The position numbers were made by a program, and so were the translations under genes. The notes beneath the pieces were generated by a model. It was not told the origin of the DNA and ran no database searches. It worked only from the letters and a program-made list of their open reading frames with translations. A DNA stretch of 64,000 nt from Croceimicrobium sp963974215 (GTDB lineage Bacteria > Bacteroidota > Bacteroidia > Flavobacteriales > Schleiferiaceae): positions 248,001 to 312,000 of the forward strand of contig CAXBBL010000002.1 in assembly GCA_963974215.1 (NCBI GenBank), written 5' to 3'. The first letter of the stretch is position 1. Each line of letters starts with the position of its first letter. Of this stretch, positions 35,091 through 42,945 are shown piece after piece.

Positions 35091-36410
35091 TTATAGGTAG
35101 ATCATCGCTTGCAAGGTCACTTCCGGCTTATACTCGATCGCGTCGAGATTAGTAAAGTCAGGACGATGACGGTAGTTTAAAGTTAGTTTTGAGTGATGGC
35201 CCGCTAGGAACATATTCAGTCCTAGATCAAAAACCGTTACCGGCACTTGATTGCCATTACTATCTTTCAAACCTTCGAAATCGCTGTAAATAAGCGCGGC
35301 ATAAGGCTGCCAAACCAATTGCTCATTTTTCTTAGGAAGCATATAGCCCACTTGCGTGTAGATGCTTGTACCGGTGCCTAGGGTTGGAAAAGAATTTCCG
35401 CGCAAGCTACCTGATACGGTAGAACCATCGGCGGGATTAAGAATACCAATATTGCGCACATTATTCGGACCGAAGTCGTTAAAATAAGCCGCGGCATAAG
35501 CAGTAATTGCCCCACCTTTGTTAAGGGGCATGTCTAAAAAGGCATCTACTGAAAATAGATTCATATCGTGTAATACGGTGTCGCCCGCAGCATTGGTAGA
35601 CCACATTGCCTCATTATTATTGATAAAGCCGGCACCGATATTAAAGACCTTTTTCGTACCGAGATAAGAACCTACTCGATAAGGCAGAAGATTACTTTCC
35701 GTATCCCAAAACTCATATTGAAAATAGCCTTCCAATACCTTGGATACATTACCGGGATTATAATTTGAGCGCTCGAAGGCAATTGTGTTTGCCGTATTGG
35801 TTTCGAAAGGGTCATTAACGGCCACTTGATAGGCTAATTTCCCAAATTTACCTTTGGCGAAAATTCCCAACTTACGGGCAAACTGGTCAGTTGCCTCGAT
35901 GGTCGCCCAGTTTAAGATGGGGGCATCCATGGTCATTAAGTTTAGGGTAGAAGCATTGGTTAAACGGCTTAAGCCATTCCAGTAATGGAGGCCACCGCCG
36001 ATATGCAGATATTTTGAGAATACGGTATAATCTAACCAAGCATCATGCATGTAGATCTGGGGCTTTTTCCCGTCGGTACCGAGATAGCCGCCACTCATAG
36101 CATTTTGGTTATTGATACCGAAGTGAGTTAAGATTAAAAAACGCTTGTCGAGTTGGGCATACATCAAAAAGCGCGAACGACGTAATCCCACATCGGTAGT
36201 TGCATTTTGGGCCTGCCCCACCCGAGTACTGCCATTATTGTTTTGATTGTAACGAAGCCACACTTGGTGCCAGGTTATAAAGCGGAAATACTTATCGCCC
36301 TTTTCGTCGAGCTTCACTTTAAGCCCACCGTCGTATTCGCTGTAACCCTGCGAGTAGGCTAAACCACTAGTAAATAGGGAAATGAAAATAAATAGTAGTG
36401 TTTTTTTCAT
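35091..36410 (-). CDS. outer-membrane porin-like protein
   Basis: The 439-residue protein has signal peptide MKKTLLFIFISLFTSGLAYS. Alternating beta strands through to the terminal aromatic-rich strand (PEVTLQAMIYL) mark a beta-barrel of the OprP/phosphate-selective-porin-like group. It is the first gene of the unit that continues with DUF4212 and the acetate-type symporter, so it probably lets small carboxylates through the outer membrane. The leader contains a long inverted repeat (36414-36491) that suggests regulation after transcription. Confidence 0.8.
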   Translation of the reverse strand: MKKTLLFIFISLFTSGLAYSQGYSEYDGGLKVKLDEKGDKYFRFITWHQVWLRYNQNNNGSTRVGQAQNATTDVGLRRSRFLMYAQLDKRFLILTHFGINNQNAMSGGYLGTDGKKPQIYMHDAWLDYTVFSKYLHIGGGLHYWNGLSRLTNASTLNLMTMDAPILNWATIEATDQFARKLGIFAKGKFGKLAYQVAVNDPFETNTANTIAFERSNYNPGNVSKVLEGYFQYEFWDTESNLLPYRVGSYLGTKKVFNIGAGFINNNEAMWSTNAAGDTVLHDMNLFSVDAFLDMPLNKGGAITAYAAAYFNDFGPNNVRNIGILNPADGSTVSGSLRGNSFPTLGTGTSIYTQVGYMLPKKNEQLVWQPYAALIYSDFEGLKDSNGNQVPVTVFDLGLNMFLAGHHSKLTLNYRHRPDFTNLDAIEYKPEVTLQAMIYL

Positions 36411-36413
36411 CTG

Positions 36414-36491
36414 TTTGGATTTGGTTGCATCCGAAAAGAAACCTCCCTTTTCGTTTCTCGAAGGTTCGGATTAAAATGCAAATCCAAAAAA
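36414..36491. repeat. long inverted repeat in the porin leader
   Basis: Left arm TTTGGATTTG plus ATCCGAA (36414-36435) pairs with right arm TTCGGAT plus CAAATCCAAA (36465-36487). On the mRNA a second, inner pairing CGAAAAG/CTTTTCG can form. The structure ends about 3 bases before the porin ATG, so it could occlude the start. Confidence 0.6.
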
Positions 36492-36507
36492 TGAATATAG
36501 TTAACTG

Positions 36508-36539
36508 CTAAGTTATCTATACTTTCTAGTATTTATCAA
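36508..36539 (-). promoter_or_regulatory. promoter of the porin-symporter unit, with a palindrome in the spacer
   Basis: TTG (36539-36537), a 21-base spacer and TAACTTAG (36515-36508) fit the consensus with one mismatch. The palindrome ATACTTTCTAGTAT (36519-36532) lies within the spacer, a plausible operator. The -33 element overlaps the end of the InsA-like gene. Confidence 0.45.
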
Positions 36540-36952
36540 TCTTTGAAGCGCTCCCAGCGGATAAGCATATACTTGTCGCCTAGCTCGGTGAGCACCATAC
36601 CAGCACCCTTTAAATTAAGGGGATCACTGTAATATTTTATTAACTCTGCATGCGTTAATATCTTGTAGGTTGGATGATAGGCGCGGTTTTCGGGTCGCTT
36701 CACCTTATGCTGCTTTACCCAGTTTATTACACTTACGTGGGATACTCCTAAGATGCGTTCAATTTCTCGATAAGACAATCCTTCTAGGTAAAGTTGTAAG
36801 GCTTTAGTAACATAGTAATCATCGATGCGCTTCCCTTTTCTTTCAACCGTAAAATGATAATTGCACTGCTTACAACGATAGCGTTGTCGTTCTTTAACTA
36901 CCCCACTCTTAACCGATTGATCGCCTCCACAGCTAGGACAAATTCGTTCCAT
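36536..36952 (-). CDS. orphan IS1 InsA-like zinc-ribbon/HTH protein
   Basis: From ATG 36952 the protein has 138 residues: a zinc ribbon with Cys5, Cys8, Cys27 and Cys30, then a helix-turn-helix (YYVTKALQLYLEGLSYREIE followed by RILGVSHVSVINWVK) as in InsA of IS1. The last 50 residues are not InsA-like. No InsB/DDE catalytic frame and no IS ends are nearby, so this is a former transposase DNA-binding part probably in use as a regulator. A 19-bp tandem repeat overlaps its promoter, and the acetate-uptake operon follows on the same strand. An upstream in-frame TTG (36979) is part of the -7 box and is rejected as start. Confidence 0.8.
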   Translation of the reverse strand: MERICPSCGGDQSVKSGVVKERQRYRCKQCNYHFTVERKGKRIDDYYVTKALQLYLEGLSYREIERILGVSHVSVINWVKQHKVKRPENRAYHPTYKILTHAELIKYYSDPLNLKGAGMVLTELGDKYMLIRWERFKD

Positions 36953-36963
36953 TTTAAAATAAA

Positions 36964-37001
36964 TATACCTTTTTAGCAAAGATATACCAATTTAGCAAAT
37001 A
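36964..37001. repeat. 19-bp tandem direct repeat over the promoter of the InsA-like gene
   Basis: TATACCTTTTTAGCAAAGA and TATACCAATTTAGCAAATA lie head to tail, 16 of 19 bases identical. They span the -7 box and the stretch between -7 and the start, as expected for an autoregulatory operator. Confidence 0.7.
36977..36984 (-). promoter_or_regulatory. -7 box of the InsA-like gene
   Basis: TATCTTTG on the minus strand is a perfect TAnnTTTG box, 24 bases before the ATG at 36952. It lies across the junction of the two 19-bp repeats. No TTG -33 element was found. Confidence 0.55.
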
Positions 37002-37078
37002 AGTGTTATAGCTACATTTATTTTGATTCGAGAAACGGTTCCAAGCTGAATGAGACGGATAATCATCCGATTTAGGAC

Positions 37079-37110
37079 AAAAAAAAAAGCCCCCATAAAG
37101 TGGAGGCTTC
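37079..37110 (-). terminator. terminator after the acyl-CoA dehydrogenase gene
   Basis: On the minus strand AGCCTCCA pairs with TGGGGGCT (one G-U), followed by a long T run. Confidence 0.82.
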
Positions 37111-37130
37111 AAAGAAGTTAATCTCTATTA

Positions 37131-38933
37131 CTAGAAAGGATATTTATTCTCTTCAATAAGTTTCGCCGCAATACGACGACGAAGTTCTTTTACATTTAAA
37201 GGATTAGCCGCTTTGGTAAAGCGCTTTAAGCCCATTAACATCATGCGCTGTTCATCACCATCAGCGAAGCTGTAAATGGCTTCGCGTCCAGCTCTGCCCA
37301 CATTTTCCATAGCATTATGTAAGTATAAACGCGCCATGTCGATTTCTACCGAGGCGTTTTCCTCTCCTTTATTCTTCGCTACTTTTTCGGCTCTAAGAAT
37401 ACCACTCTCGGCAGCGTAAATCTCAATAAGCATATCAGCAGCGTTCATAATAATCTCTTGTTCGTCTTCGAGATTCATACCAAAGGTTTCAACCGCTTTG
37501 CCGGCTACCATTAACACAGACTTTTTAAGCTTTACGATAATCTCTTTTTCCTCGGTAAATAACACGCTGTAGTCTGGAGTATCGAAAGATGGAATATCCA
37601 TTAGTTCACTAGCCACAGCCATAGCAGGACTCATTAAGTCCATTTCCCCTTTCAGGGCCTTTTTCAGCAGCATGGCTACGCTATGTAAGCGGTTAATTTC
37701 GTTGGTACCTTCGTAGATGCGCGCAATGCGAACATCGCGGTAAGCTGCTTCCAGAGGGGCATCGGCACTGTAACCCATACCACCGTACATCTGCAAACCT
37801 TCGTCGGAAACATAGCTTCCTACTTCTGAACCTAATACTTTCAGGATGGCACATTCGATAGCGTACTCTTCTACCCCGCTAAGTTTAGCGTTTTTCGGCT
37901 CCATTCCTTGCTCTTGTAGACGAATGATATGGTTTTCGATATCCTGTCCAGCACGGTAAACTGCTCCTTCGGCAACCCACGTACGCGTAAGCATTTCGGC
38001 CATTTTAAACTGTAAGGCACCAAAAGAAGAAATAGCCACGCCAAATTGCTTGCGCTCATTAGCATAAGAAACCGAGTGCGTAATTACGCGACGAGCGGCA
38101 TCCATACAGGCTACCGCTAGTTTGATACGACCGTAATTTAAAGAGTTCATGGCAATTTTAAATCCACCATTGCGCTCGCCTAAAAGTGCTGAAGCATCTA
38201 CTTCACAGTCGTTAAAGAATACCTGGCGGGTAGAGCTTGCGCGGATACCCAATTTATTCTCTTCCTCTCCGAAACTCATCCCCGGATTACCTTTTTCTAC
38301 GATGAAAGCAGTGAGGTATTTATCATTTTCAATGCGTGCAAATACGGTGAATACATCGGCAAAGCCGGCATTTGAAATCCAAATTTTTTGTCCGTTGATT
38401 TTATAGGTCTTCCCATCCGCACTCAACTCGGCTTTAGTCTTGCCTGAGTTAGCATCAGAACCTGCACCTGGCTCGGTAAGACAATAAGCACCCATTAATT
38501 CGCCCGTGGCTAGGCCTGGTAAATATTTCTGGCGTTGGTCTTCATTGCCGTATAATAAGATAGGCAAAGTCCCGATTCCCGTATGGGCTCCAAAGGCAGT
38601 GGACAAGGAACCCGAAACTCCTGATATGCGATCGCAAACCAACATGGAGGTATTAAAATCCATTCCTAAACCGCCATAGGCTTCTGGTACTGAAATCCCT
38701 AACAAACCAAGCTCTCCAGCTTTTTTCATGATTTCCTCGGTGAAGGCATAATCTTTATTCTCAAAGCGTTCACGATGTGGTAAAACTTCTTTTTCAATAA
38801 AGTCGGTGGTGGCTTGCGCCATCATTCTTTGCTCCTCAGAAAAATCTTCGGGGGTGAAAACTTCATCCATTTCTACGGGACGAATTAAAAACTCGCCTCC
38901 CTTAAGGAATTCTTTTGTTAGAGTATCTGCCAT
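37131..38933 (-). CDS. acyl-CoA dehydrogenase
   Basis: This flavoenzyme of 600 residues performs the first step of beta-oxidation. Landmarks are AYCLTEPGAGSDANSGKT, KIWISNAGFADVFTVFA, ASSTRQVFFNDCEVDA, NERKQFGVAISSFGALQFKM and YGGMGYSADAPLEAAYRDVR with the base-region RIARIYEGTNEINR. The extra C-terminal domain of about 180 residues is of the VLCAD/ACAD9 kind, suggesting long-chain substrates. A TACTTTTG box and a TATGCATGCATA palindrome lie just upstream, and the same palindrome precedes the marR-fad genes at 52 kb. It is a single-gene unit ending in a terminator. Confidence 0.93.
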   Translation of the reverse strand: MADTLTKEFLKGGEFLIRPVEMDEVFTPEDFSEEQRMMAQATTDFIEKEVLPHRERFENKDYAFTEEIMKKAGELGLLGISVPEAYGGLGMDFNTSMLVCDRISGVSGSLSTAFGAHTGIGTLPILLYGNEDQRQKYLPGLATGELMGAYCLTEPGAGSDANSGKTKAELSADGKTYKINGQKIWISNAGFADVFTVFARIENDKYLTAFIVEKGNPGMSFGEEENKLGIRASSTRQVFFNDCEVDASALLGERNGGFKIAMNSLNYGRIKLAVACMDAARRVITHSVSYANERKQFGVAISSFGALQFKMAEMLTRTWVAEGAVYRAGQDIENHIIRLQEQGMEPKNAKLSGVEEYAIECAILKVLGSEVGSYVSDEGLQMYGGMGYSADAPLEAAYRDVRIARIYEGTNEINRLHSVAMLLKKALKGEMDLMSPAMAVASELMDIPSFDTPDYSVLFTEEKEIIVKLKKSVLMVAGKAVETFGMNLEDEQEIIMNAADMLIEIYAAESGILRAEKVAKNKGEENASVEIDMARLYLHNAMENVGRAGREAIYSFADGDEQRMMLMGLKRFTKAANPLNVKELRRRIAAKLIEENKYPF

Positions 38934-38955
38934 GGTTTAATTTTTTGGATTGCTT

Positions 38956-38986
38956 CAAAAGTAGTAAATTTTATTATGCATGCATA
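38956..38986 (-). promoter_or_regulatory. promoter and putative MarR operator of the acyl-CoA dehydrogenase gene
   Basis: TACTTTTG (38963-38956) is a perfect -7 box. The 12-bp palindrome TATGCATGCATA (38975-38986) starts 11 bases upstream and would cover the -33 region. An identical palindrome lies at 52110-52121 before the marR gene. Confidence 0.65.
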
Positions 38987-39231
38987 GTTAATTGAATATT
39001 TTTTTGGCACGCTCATCCAAAACATTCGACAGACGGAAGACCCGCGCCAGGGATTGCATGGAAAACCCGCCAGATAGGAACCTTAGCGAGCAGTAAAGGC
39101 GCAGCGACCACAGGAAGCCCCGCCAGCGCGTTGTGAGATTAGGTTTTAACCTGAGGCCTAATTTTACATCGAATTCAGGTTTTTAGCTGGGGGATTTGGA
39201 AGGAAAGCCCGGAACCTTGGTTCGGCGCCCA
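38987..39231. other. GC-rich structured intergenic region without a gene
   Basis: This stretch is clearly more GC-rich than its surroundings and full of short hairpins (for example AGGTTTTAACCT at 39141-39152, and GGCGGGGC-type runs). Phrases such as GGGATTGCATGGAAA and GGAAAGCCCGG resemble dispersed intergenic repeats I recall from other Bacteroidota. It contains one end of the AACCTGAGTTCGA repeat. No open frame of note was found. Confidence 0.5.
39151..39181. repeat. solitary end of the AACCTGAGTTCGA repeat family (reverse orientation)
   Basis: Read on the minus strand, AACCTGAATTCGATGTAAAA and the following 11 bases match the left end of the element at 53925 in 30 of 31 positions. No partner end was found. 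Confidence 0.75.
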
Positions 39232-39261
39232 TAAAAAAAGGTGCTCCTTGCGAAGCACCTT
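39232..39261 (-). terminator. terminator after the anti-sigma gene
   Basis: The perfect stem AAGGTGCT/AGCACCTT is followed on the minus strand by seven T. Confidence 0.88.
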
Positions 39262-39290
39262 CCATTGCAGAGTATCCTAATCTACAGATC

Positions 39291-40862
39291 TTACCAGTGG
39301 TAGGATACGCCCAACTGACAAGAGTAGGGACTTTGATTGGTTTGGAAAAGCCGATTCTCGAGTAGCTGTTCTTGCAAGCGTATACGTGTAAAAACGGACC
39401 ACTGTTGGTTAATTTTAAAGGAAATTGCAGGCTGCACTAATAAGGCCAAGCTAAAGGCCTCAGCGCGAGCGTAATTCTCGTCGTTTATAGCCAGGGCTTG
39501 TTGCACACTTACGCCCGCGGCCAACGAAAGGGTCCACGAGCCGAACTGACTTTGGAAGCCATAAAGCAGCGGCAGCTCAGCATATTGAAAGCGGATTTGT
39601 TGTGATTTTGGATAGCTAATTTGGTAATCGTTGCTATCGATATTAAGCACAATGCTCGTATCTATTACAGTTTGAAAAGTAGTATCGTACTCGTAATGTC
39701 CGGCATTGATGGAGTCGATTACCCACATAGCACGCACCATGGCCACTTGGCGACTGTTAGTAGTTAACAACCAAGTGCTGTCGATTAAAGTCTTATTTTC
39801 CAACATATTGTATTCATACTGACGGTAATCTTGACTAAAACTAAGGCCACCTTGGAAGAACCAATTATTTCTATTCCACTGGAAATCGACGGCGGCTTGG
39901 AAACCGAAACCGGCTGGGTTGGCAAAATTGGTTGCCCCCCCTAATGCGAAGTTCACTGCTTGTAATTTGAAGCCTGTGGCGGGATTAATGAAATCGTCAT
40001 CGTTAGCCGCAATACTTTCTACGGCAGCGTCAAGGCTATCCTCCTCGGAAAGCGCCTCATCGCTCTGCGCACTACTATCCGAAAGAATACTGGCGTTTAC
40101 AGTCAATGGATTTTGATCGCTTGGTATAGAGTCGCTAAAGGCCGGACTTGCTTGATCTAGGATATTGGTCGGAGTTGGATCGCCAAGGACCACACTATTA
40201 CCAGTCTCTTCCACTCCTTCATTTTCAAATTGCTCTGCTACACCCAACTCGGCTTGGCTGGGCTTGCTATTATTTGGGCTCAGCGCCATTTTCTCAAACT
40301 GCTTATCGTTTACAGCTAAATCATTTACCCTTGCAGCGCTTTGTTTTTGCTCCACGGCAGATGCGCTCGAAGTTGTATTTACGGCAGTTTGAGCGGCAAG
40401 CGGTGCAGTCGTATTATGATTGGTTCCGTCACTTTCGGAAAAGTTAAGAGTAGCAGCCGAATTTTCACGGGGATTTTTATTCTGGTTAGTAGTACTAGCA
40501 GGTTCTATTTCTTGCTCGGCAATATTTTCAGCAGGATTAACCTGAGCATTAGACTGTGCATCTTTTTCTTCCGCTGCGGGAATCGGAGCTGTTATATGGG
40601 TCGAAGAAGATATTTCTTCTTGCGTATTGTGGTTTTGATTGGTCGTTTCGGCCACTGGACTTGTAACCCACCAAAGTACCGCACTACTTATAATTAGTGC
40701 CAAGGAAAGTATCGTAATTTTTACAGTGCTCGTAAAAAACGGCTTGGCTTGAAGGCTTGGGGTATTGGCAATCATTTGCTCCATGGCAGCCCAATCAGCA
40801 GCACTAGGTCCCTCTGCGGAAGAGCCCAATTTATCGCTTAATTTTTTCCAATGTTTAGCCAT
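39291..40862 (-). CDS. transenvelope anti-sigma factor with C-terminal outer-membrane barrel-like domain (Dma-like)
   Basis: The 523-residue protein starts at ATG 40862, which shares one base with the sigma-factor stop (TAATG). A cytosolic part (MAKHWKKLSDKLGSS..., about residues 1-40) precedes one membrane helix (TVKITILSLALIISSAVLWW, about 46-65). A long Ser/Thr/Asn/Glu-rich linker (about 70-305) follows, then a beta-rich domain to the end with barrel-like strands (NFALGGATNFANPAGFGFQA, WFFQGGLSFSQDY, SPYSCQLGVSYHW). This layout matches the dual membrane-spanning anti-sigma factors described in Bacteroides. It should hold the sigma factor until an outer-membrane signal arrives. Sequence upstream of 40862 in the same frame lies in the sigma gene. 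Confidence 0.8.
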   Translation of the reverse strand: MAKHWKKLSDKLGSSAEGPSAADWAAMEQMIANTPSLQAKPFFTSTVKITILSLALIISSAVLWWVTSPVAETTNQNHNTQEEISSSTHITAPIPAAEEKDAQSNAQVNPAENIAEQEIEPASTTNQNKNPRENSAATLNFSESDGTNHNTTAPLAAQTAVNTTSSASAVEQKQSAARVNDLAVNDKQFEKMALSPNNSKPSQAELGVAEQFENEGVEETGNSVVLGDPTPTNILDQASPAFSDSIPSDQNPLTVNASILSDSSAQSDEALSEEDSLDAAVESIAANDDDFINPATGFKLQAVNFALGGATNFANPAGFGFQAAVDFQWNRNNWFFQGGLSFSQDYRQYEYNMLENKTLIDSTWLLTTNSRQVAMVRAMWVIDSINAGHYEYDTTFQTVIDTSIVLNIDSNDYQISYPKSQQIRFQYAELPLLYGFQSQFGSWTLSLAAGVSVQQALAINDENYARAEAFSLALLVQPAISFKINQQWSVFTRIRLQEQLLENRLFQTNQSPYSCQLGVSYHW

Positions 40863-41431
40863 TATACCACTCGTTTTAAATTGCTCATAGAAATGAGCTT
40901 TCCTTTTAAAATTTCTTTTGCTGAAGCGAGATAGCGTTTCGAACTTCGTTCGGAGCAATTTAATTTCTCTGCTATTTCGTGATGCTTATATCCTTCAAAT
41001 TCATAGAGACTAAAAACCAGTCTCTCGTTTTCTGGTAATTTGAAGATCAGCTCCTTTACATCATTAAGGCTTAGTTCATCCATTACTGAAGCCAGGCCCT
41101 TACCTATTTCAATTTCCTCGAAGTCTTCATCGGCTTCTTTAAAATCAGTTTGTTGTTGGTAGTTTTTGTTTTTACGAAAATCGTCGATGGCACTGTTTAC
41201 CATAATGGTGGCAATCCAGCTAAAAAAATCGCGCTCCTCGTCGTAGTCTTTTAGGTTGAGTAGTACTTTTAAAAAACCTTCATTTAAAAGGGCAACCGCA
41301 TCTTCACGATTGCGTTTATAACGAAAACAGATTGCCAATAAATACGCAAAGCAATGCTGATAAAGTTCAGACTGTGCTTTACGATCATTCTTTATACACT
41401 TATGTATAATTTTGATTGGGGGGCTGTTCAT
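40862..41431 (-). CDS. ECF RNA polymerase sigma factor
   Basis: This extracytoplasmic-function sigma factor has 189 residues from the ATG at 41431. Region 2 contains YLLAICFRYKRNREDAVALL and FFSWIATIMVNSAIDDFRK. Region 4 contains LPENERLVFSLYEFEGYKHH and EIAEKLNCSERSSKRYLASA. These fit the Bacteroidota ECF group that is encoded before membrane-spanning anti-sigma factors. A longer reading to 41488 is unlikely because a TACCTTTA box lies just before 41431. The gene for a PKD-T9SS surface protein ends 57 bases upstream with no strong terminator, so read-through could put the sigma gene under its own promoter type. Confidence 0.9.
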   Translation of the reverse strand: MNSPPIKIIHKCIKNDRKAQSELYQHCFAYLLAICFRYKRNREDAVALLNEGFLKVLLNLKDYDEERDFFSWIATIMVNSAIDDFRKNKNYQQQTDFKEADEDFEEIEIGKGLASVMDELSLNDVKELIFKLPENERLVFSLYEFEGYKHHEIAEKLNCSERSSKRYLASAKEILKGKLISMSNLKRVV

Positions 41432-41437
41432 GCGCCA

Positions 41438-41445
41438 TAAAGGTA
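41438..41445 (-). promoter_or_regulatory. possible -7 box of the ECF sigma gene
   Basis: TACCTTTA on the minus strand fits TAnnTTTG at 7 of 8 positions and ends 6 bases before the ATG. No -33 TTG was found. A weak hairpin GCGGATTTACTTCCGC (41453-41468) lies just upstream. Confidence 0.35.
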
Positions 41446-41488
41446 AGAAAGCAGCGGAAGTAAATCCGCCACTTTCTATAAAGAGCAA

Positions 41489-42754
41489 TTATTCAACTAT
41501 TAAACGCAAGGTTTTAGAAGCGGTTTTACTACTTACTCTTACTAAATAAGCACCAGATTCTAGACCTTTGATTTCGGCCGTATTGCTAGTCGGTTGAAAG
41601 TCAATTAACTTCTGACCACTAATACTATACACCTCAACGTTTTGCACGTTTAAACTAGCATCCCAGCTAAGGTTTGCTTTATCAGCAGCAGGGTTAGGAT
41701 AAAGACTTAAAGAAGACTCTAGTACTTTTTCTTCTAAACCTATTGTGGCTGGATCAATTACATTAATGGTAAAACCAGTCATGCCTTTGTAAACTAAGTT
41801 TCCGTTGGCATCGAAGCCGATAGAATCGCAGTAAGTGCTTACGCAAGTGTCAATACCGGCGCTATCTACCGCAGTGATAGTTAAACAAACACCGTATACG
41901 CCTACTGTAGTATAAGTATGACTTGGGTATTGCGCGCTTATAGTAGTACCGTCGCCAAAATCCCAATCGTAGCTTACAATGTTTCCAGTAGAACTAGAGT
42001 TCTCCCATAAAACAAGTTGACCTTGGAATAAACCAGAATTTACGGTGTCAACAATATAATTAGCACCACAAGTAATAGGCGTTGGGTTTCCACTAGATCC
42101 AGATCCACCAGTATTACCAATAGAATCGCAAGTAGCCGTGCAAAGGCTGTCTACACGAGAGTAACAAAAAGATACACCATTCGGGTAATTCGAGCTGCTG
42201 AAAGAAATACTATCGTAGCTGGAAGAGGTAAATCCTGCAGTTGTTACACCATTAATGGTCATAGTTGAAGGAATACCGGCTGGTAAGCTAGTGCGAGAAA
42301 ATTCTAACAATGAAATTGCCTCAATAATATAGGTTGTATCTATCGCTGAAGCAAAAGTGAAGGTGTTAAAAAGCACTTCGCAAGCGCTGGGTGGACAAGC
42401 CAAGCTTAGGCTTGTATTAATAGAAGGAGTATTGGGGCTGTAAACATCAGTACCCCACACTACATTACCACCGCAATCTTTGGTTGCCCAAAAGATGGTA
42501 TCCATGGCATTCAAATTGCCAATCCAAAAAGTCGCTTCACCATTATTATTGGTGTACGTATAAGTATCATAGCTTTCAAAGGTGGGAGGGTTTTGATAAC
42601 CATTGCCAAAAAAGGCGGCCGGAGAAGAATAATAGAATACCGCTACGCCAGGTTCTGCGAAACTCGCGCTATCCGTCACATTTACGGTGAGATTGTTTTG
42701 GGCAACTGCGCCAAAACCGAAGGCCATTACGGCCATGAGTACTAATTTTTTCAT
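41489..42754 (-). CDS. PKD and T9SS sorting-domain surface protein, array copy 1
   Basis: This protein has 421 residues. After signal peptide MKKLVLMAVMAFGFGAVA comes an Ig-like domain (about 20-110, with DTIFWATKDCGGNVVW), a second variable domain with paired Cys (about 110-235) and a PKD domain (YDWDFGDGTT, YPSHTYTTVGVYGVCLTI, about 245-325). The linker MTGFTINVIDPATIGLEEKV leads to a type A sorting domain (LYPNPAADKANLSW, ISGQKLIDF, GAYLVRVSSKTASKTLRLIV). It is one of four tandem paralogues and the most diverged at DNA level in its 3' part. Its promoter is the shared TGTCCC/CGTATA type, and the sigma gene follows. Surface adhesion or matrix function is a guess. Confidence 0.85.
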   Translation of the reverse strand: MKKLVLMAVMAFGFGAVAQNNLTVNVTDSASFAEPGVAVFYYSSPAAFFGNGYQNPPTFESYDTYTYTNNNGEATFWIGNLNAMDTIFWATKDCGGNVVWGTDVYSPNTPSINTSLSLACPPSACEVLFNTFTFASAIDTTYIIEAISLLEFSRTSLPAGIPSTMTINGVTTAGFTSSSYDSISFSSSNYPNGVSFCYSRVDSLCTATCDSIGNTGGSGSSGNPTPITCGANYIVDTVNSGLFQGQLVLWENSSSTGNIVSYDWDFGDGTTISAQYPSHTYTTVGVYGVCLTITAVDSAGIDTCVSTYCDSIGFDANGNLVYKGMTGFTINVIDPATIGLEEKVLESSLSLYPNPAADKANLSWDASLNVQNVEVYSISGQKLIDFQPTSNTAEIKGLESGAYLVRVSSKTASKTLRLIVE

Positions 42755-42781
42755 TTTACTGAGTTTTAATTGTTTCTACAT

Positions 42782-42815
42782 TAGGGTATACGTAAGTGCA
42801 GAAGAAAAAGGGACA
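42782..42815 (-). promoter_or_regulatory. ECF-like promoter of array copy 1
   Basis: On the minus strand TGTCCC (42815-42810), a 17-base spacer starting TTTTTC and CGTATACCCTA (from 42792) are shared with array copies 3 and 4. The pattern resembles ECF -35/-10 elements and not TAnnTTTG. Confidence 0.6.
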
Positions 42816-42864
42816 GACTAAGCAAAAAAAAATCACAATTAAATGCTCTCTAAAATTTGCGAAA

Positions 42865-42896
42865 GAAAAAAACCCAGCCGTAATGACTGGGTTTTT
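42865..42896 (-). terminator. terminator after array copy 2
   Basis: The 10-bp stem AAAAACCCAG/CTGGGTTTTT is followed on the minus strand by T residues. Its core CCAGCC is shared with the other terminators of the array. Confidence 0.85.
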
Positions 42897-42945
42897 GGTT
42901 AAGTATCGCTTTGCATTTCCATAAGATGGGATTGAAAATGCTTCT

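Noticed and set aside
36952..36979. TTG start at 36979 for the InsA-like gene
   Set aside because: This TTG is the last part of the TATCTTTG -7 box, so it would not be in the mRNA; ATG 36952 places the zinc ribbon at the usual N-terminal position.
36536..36979. Intact IS1 element
   Set aside because: No InsB frame, no terminal inverted repeats flanking the gene and no target duplication were found.
39045..39230. RNase P or other known structural RNA in the GC-rich gap
   Set aside because: GGAAAGCCCGG recalls the RNase P GGAAAGTCC core, but the other conserved elements are missing.
40862..40958. Longer start for the anti-sigma protein inside the sigma gene
   Set aside because: The extra 32 residues overlap the sigma coding region out of frame, and ATG 40862 in the TAATG overlap gives the expected N-terminus.
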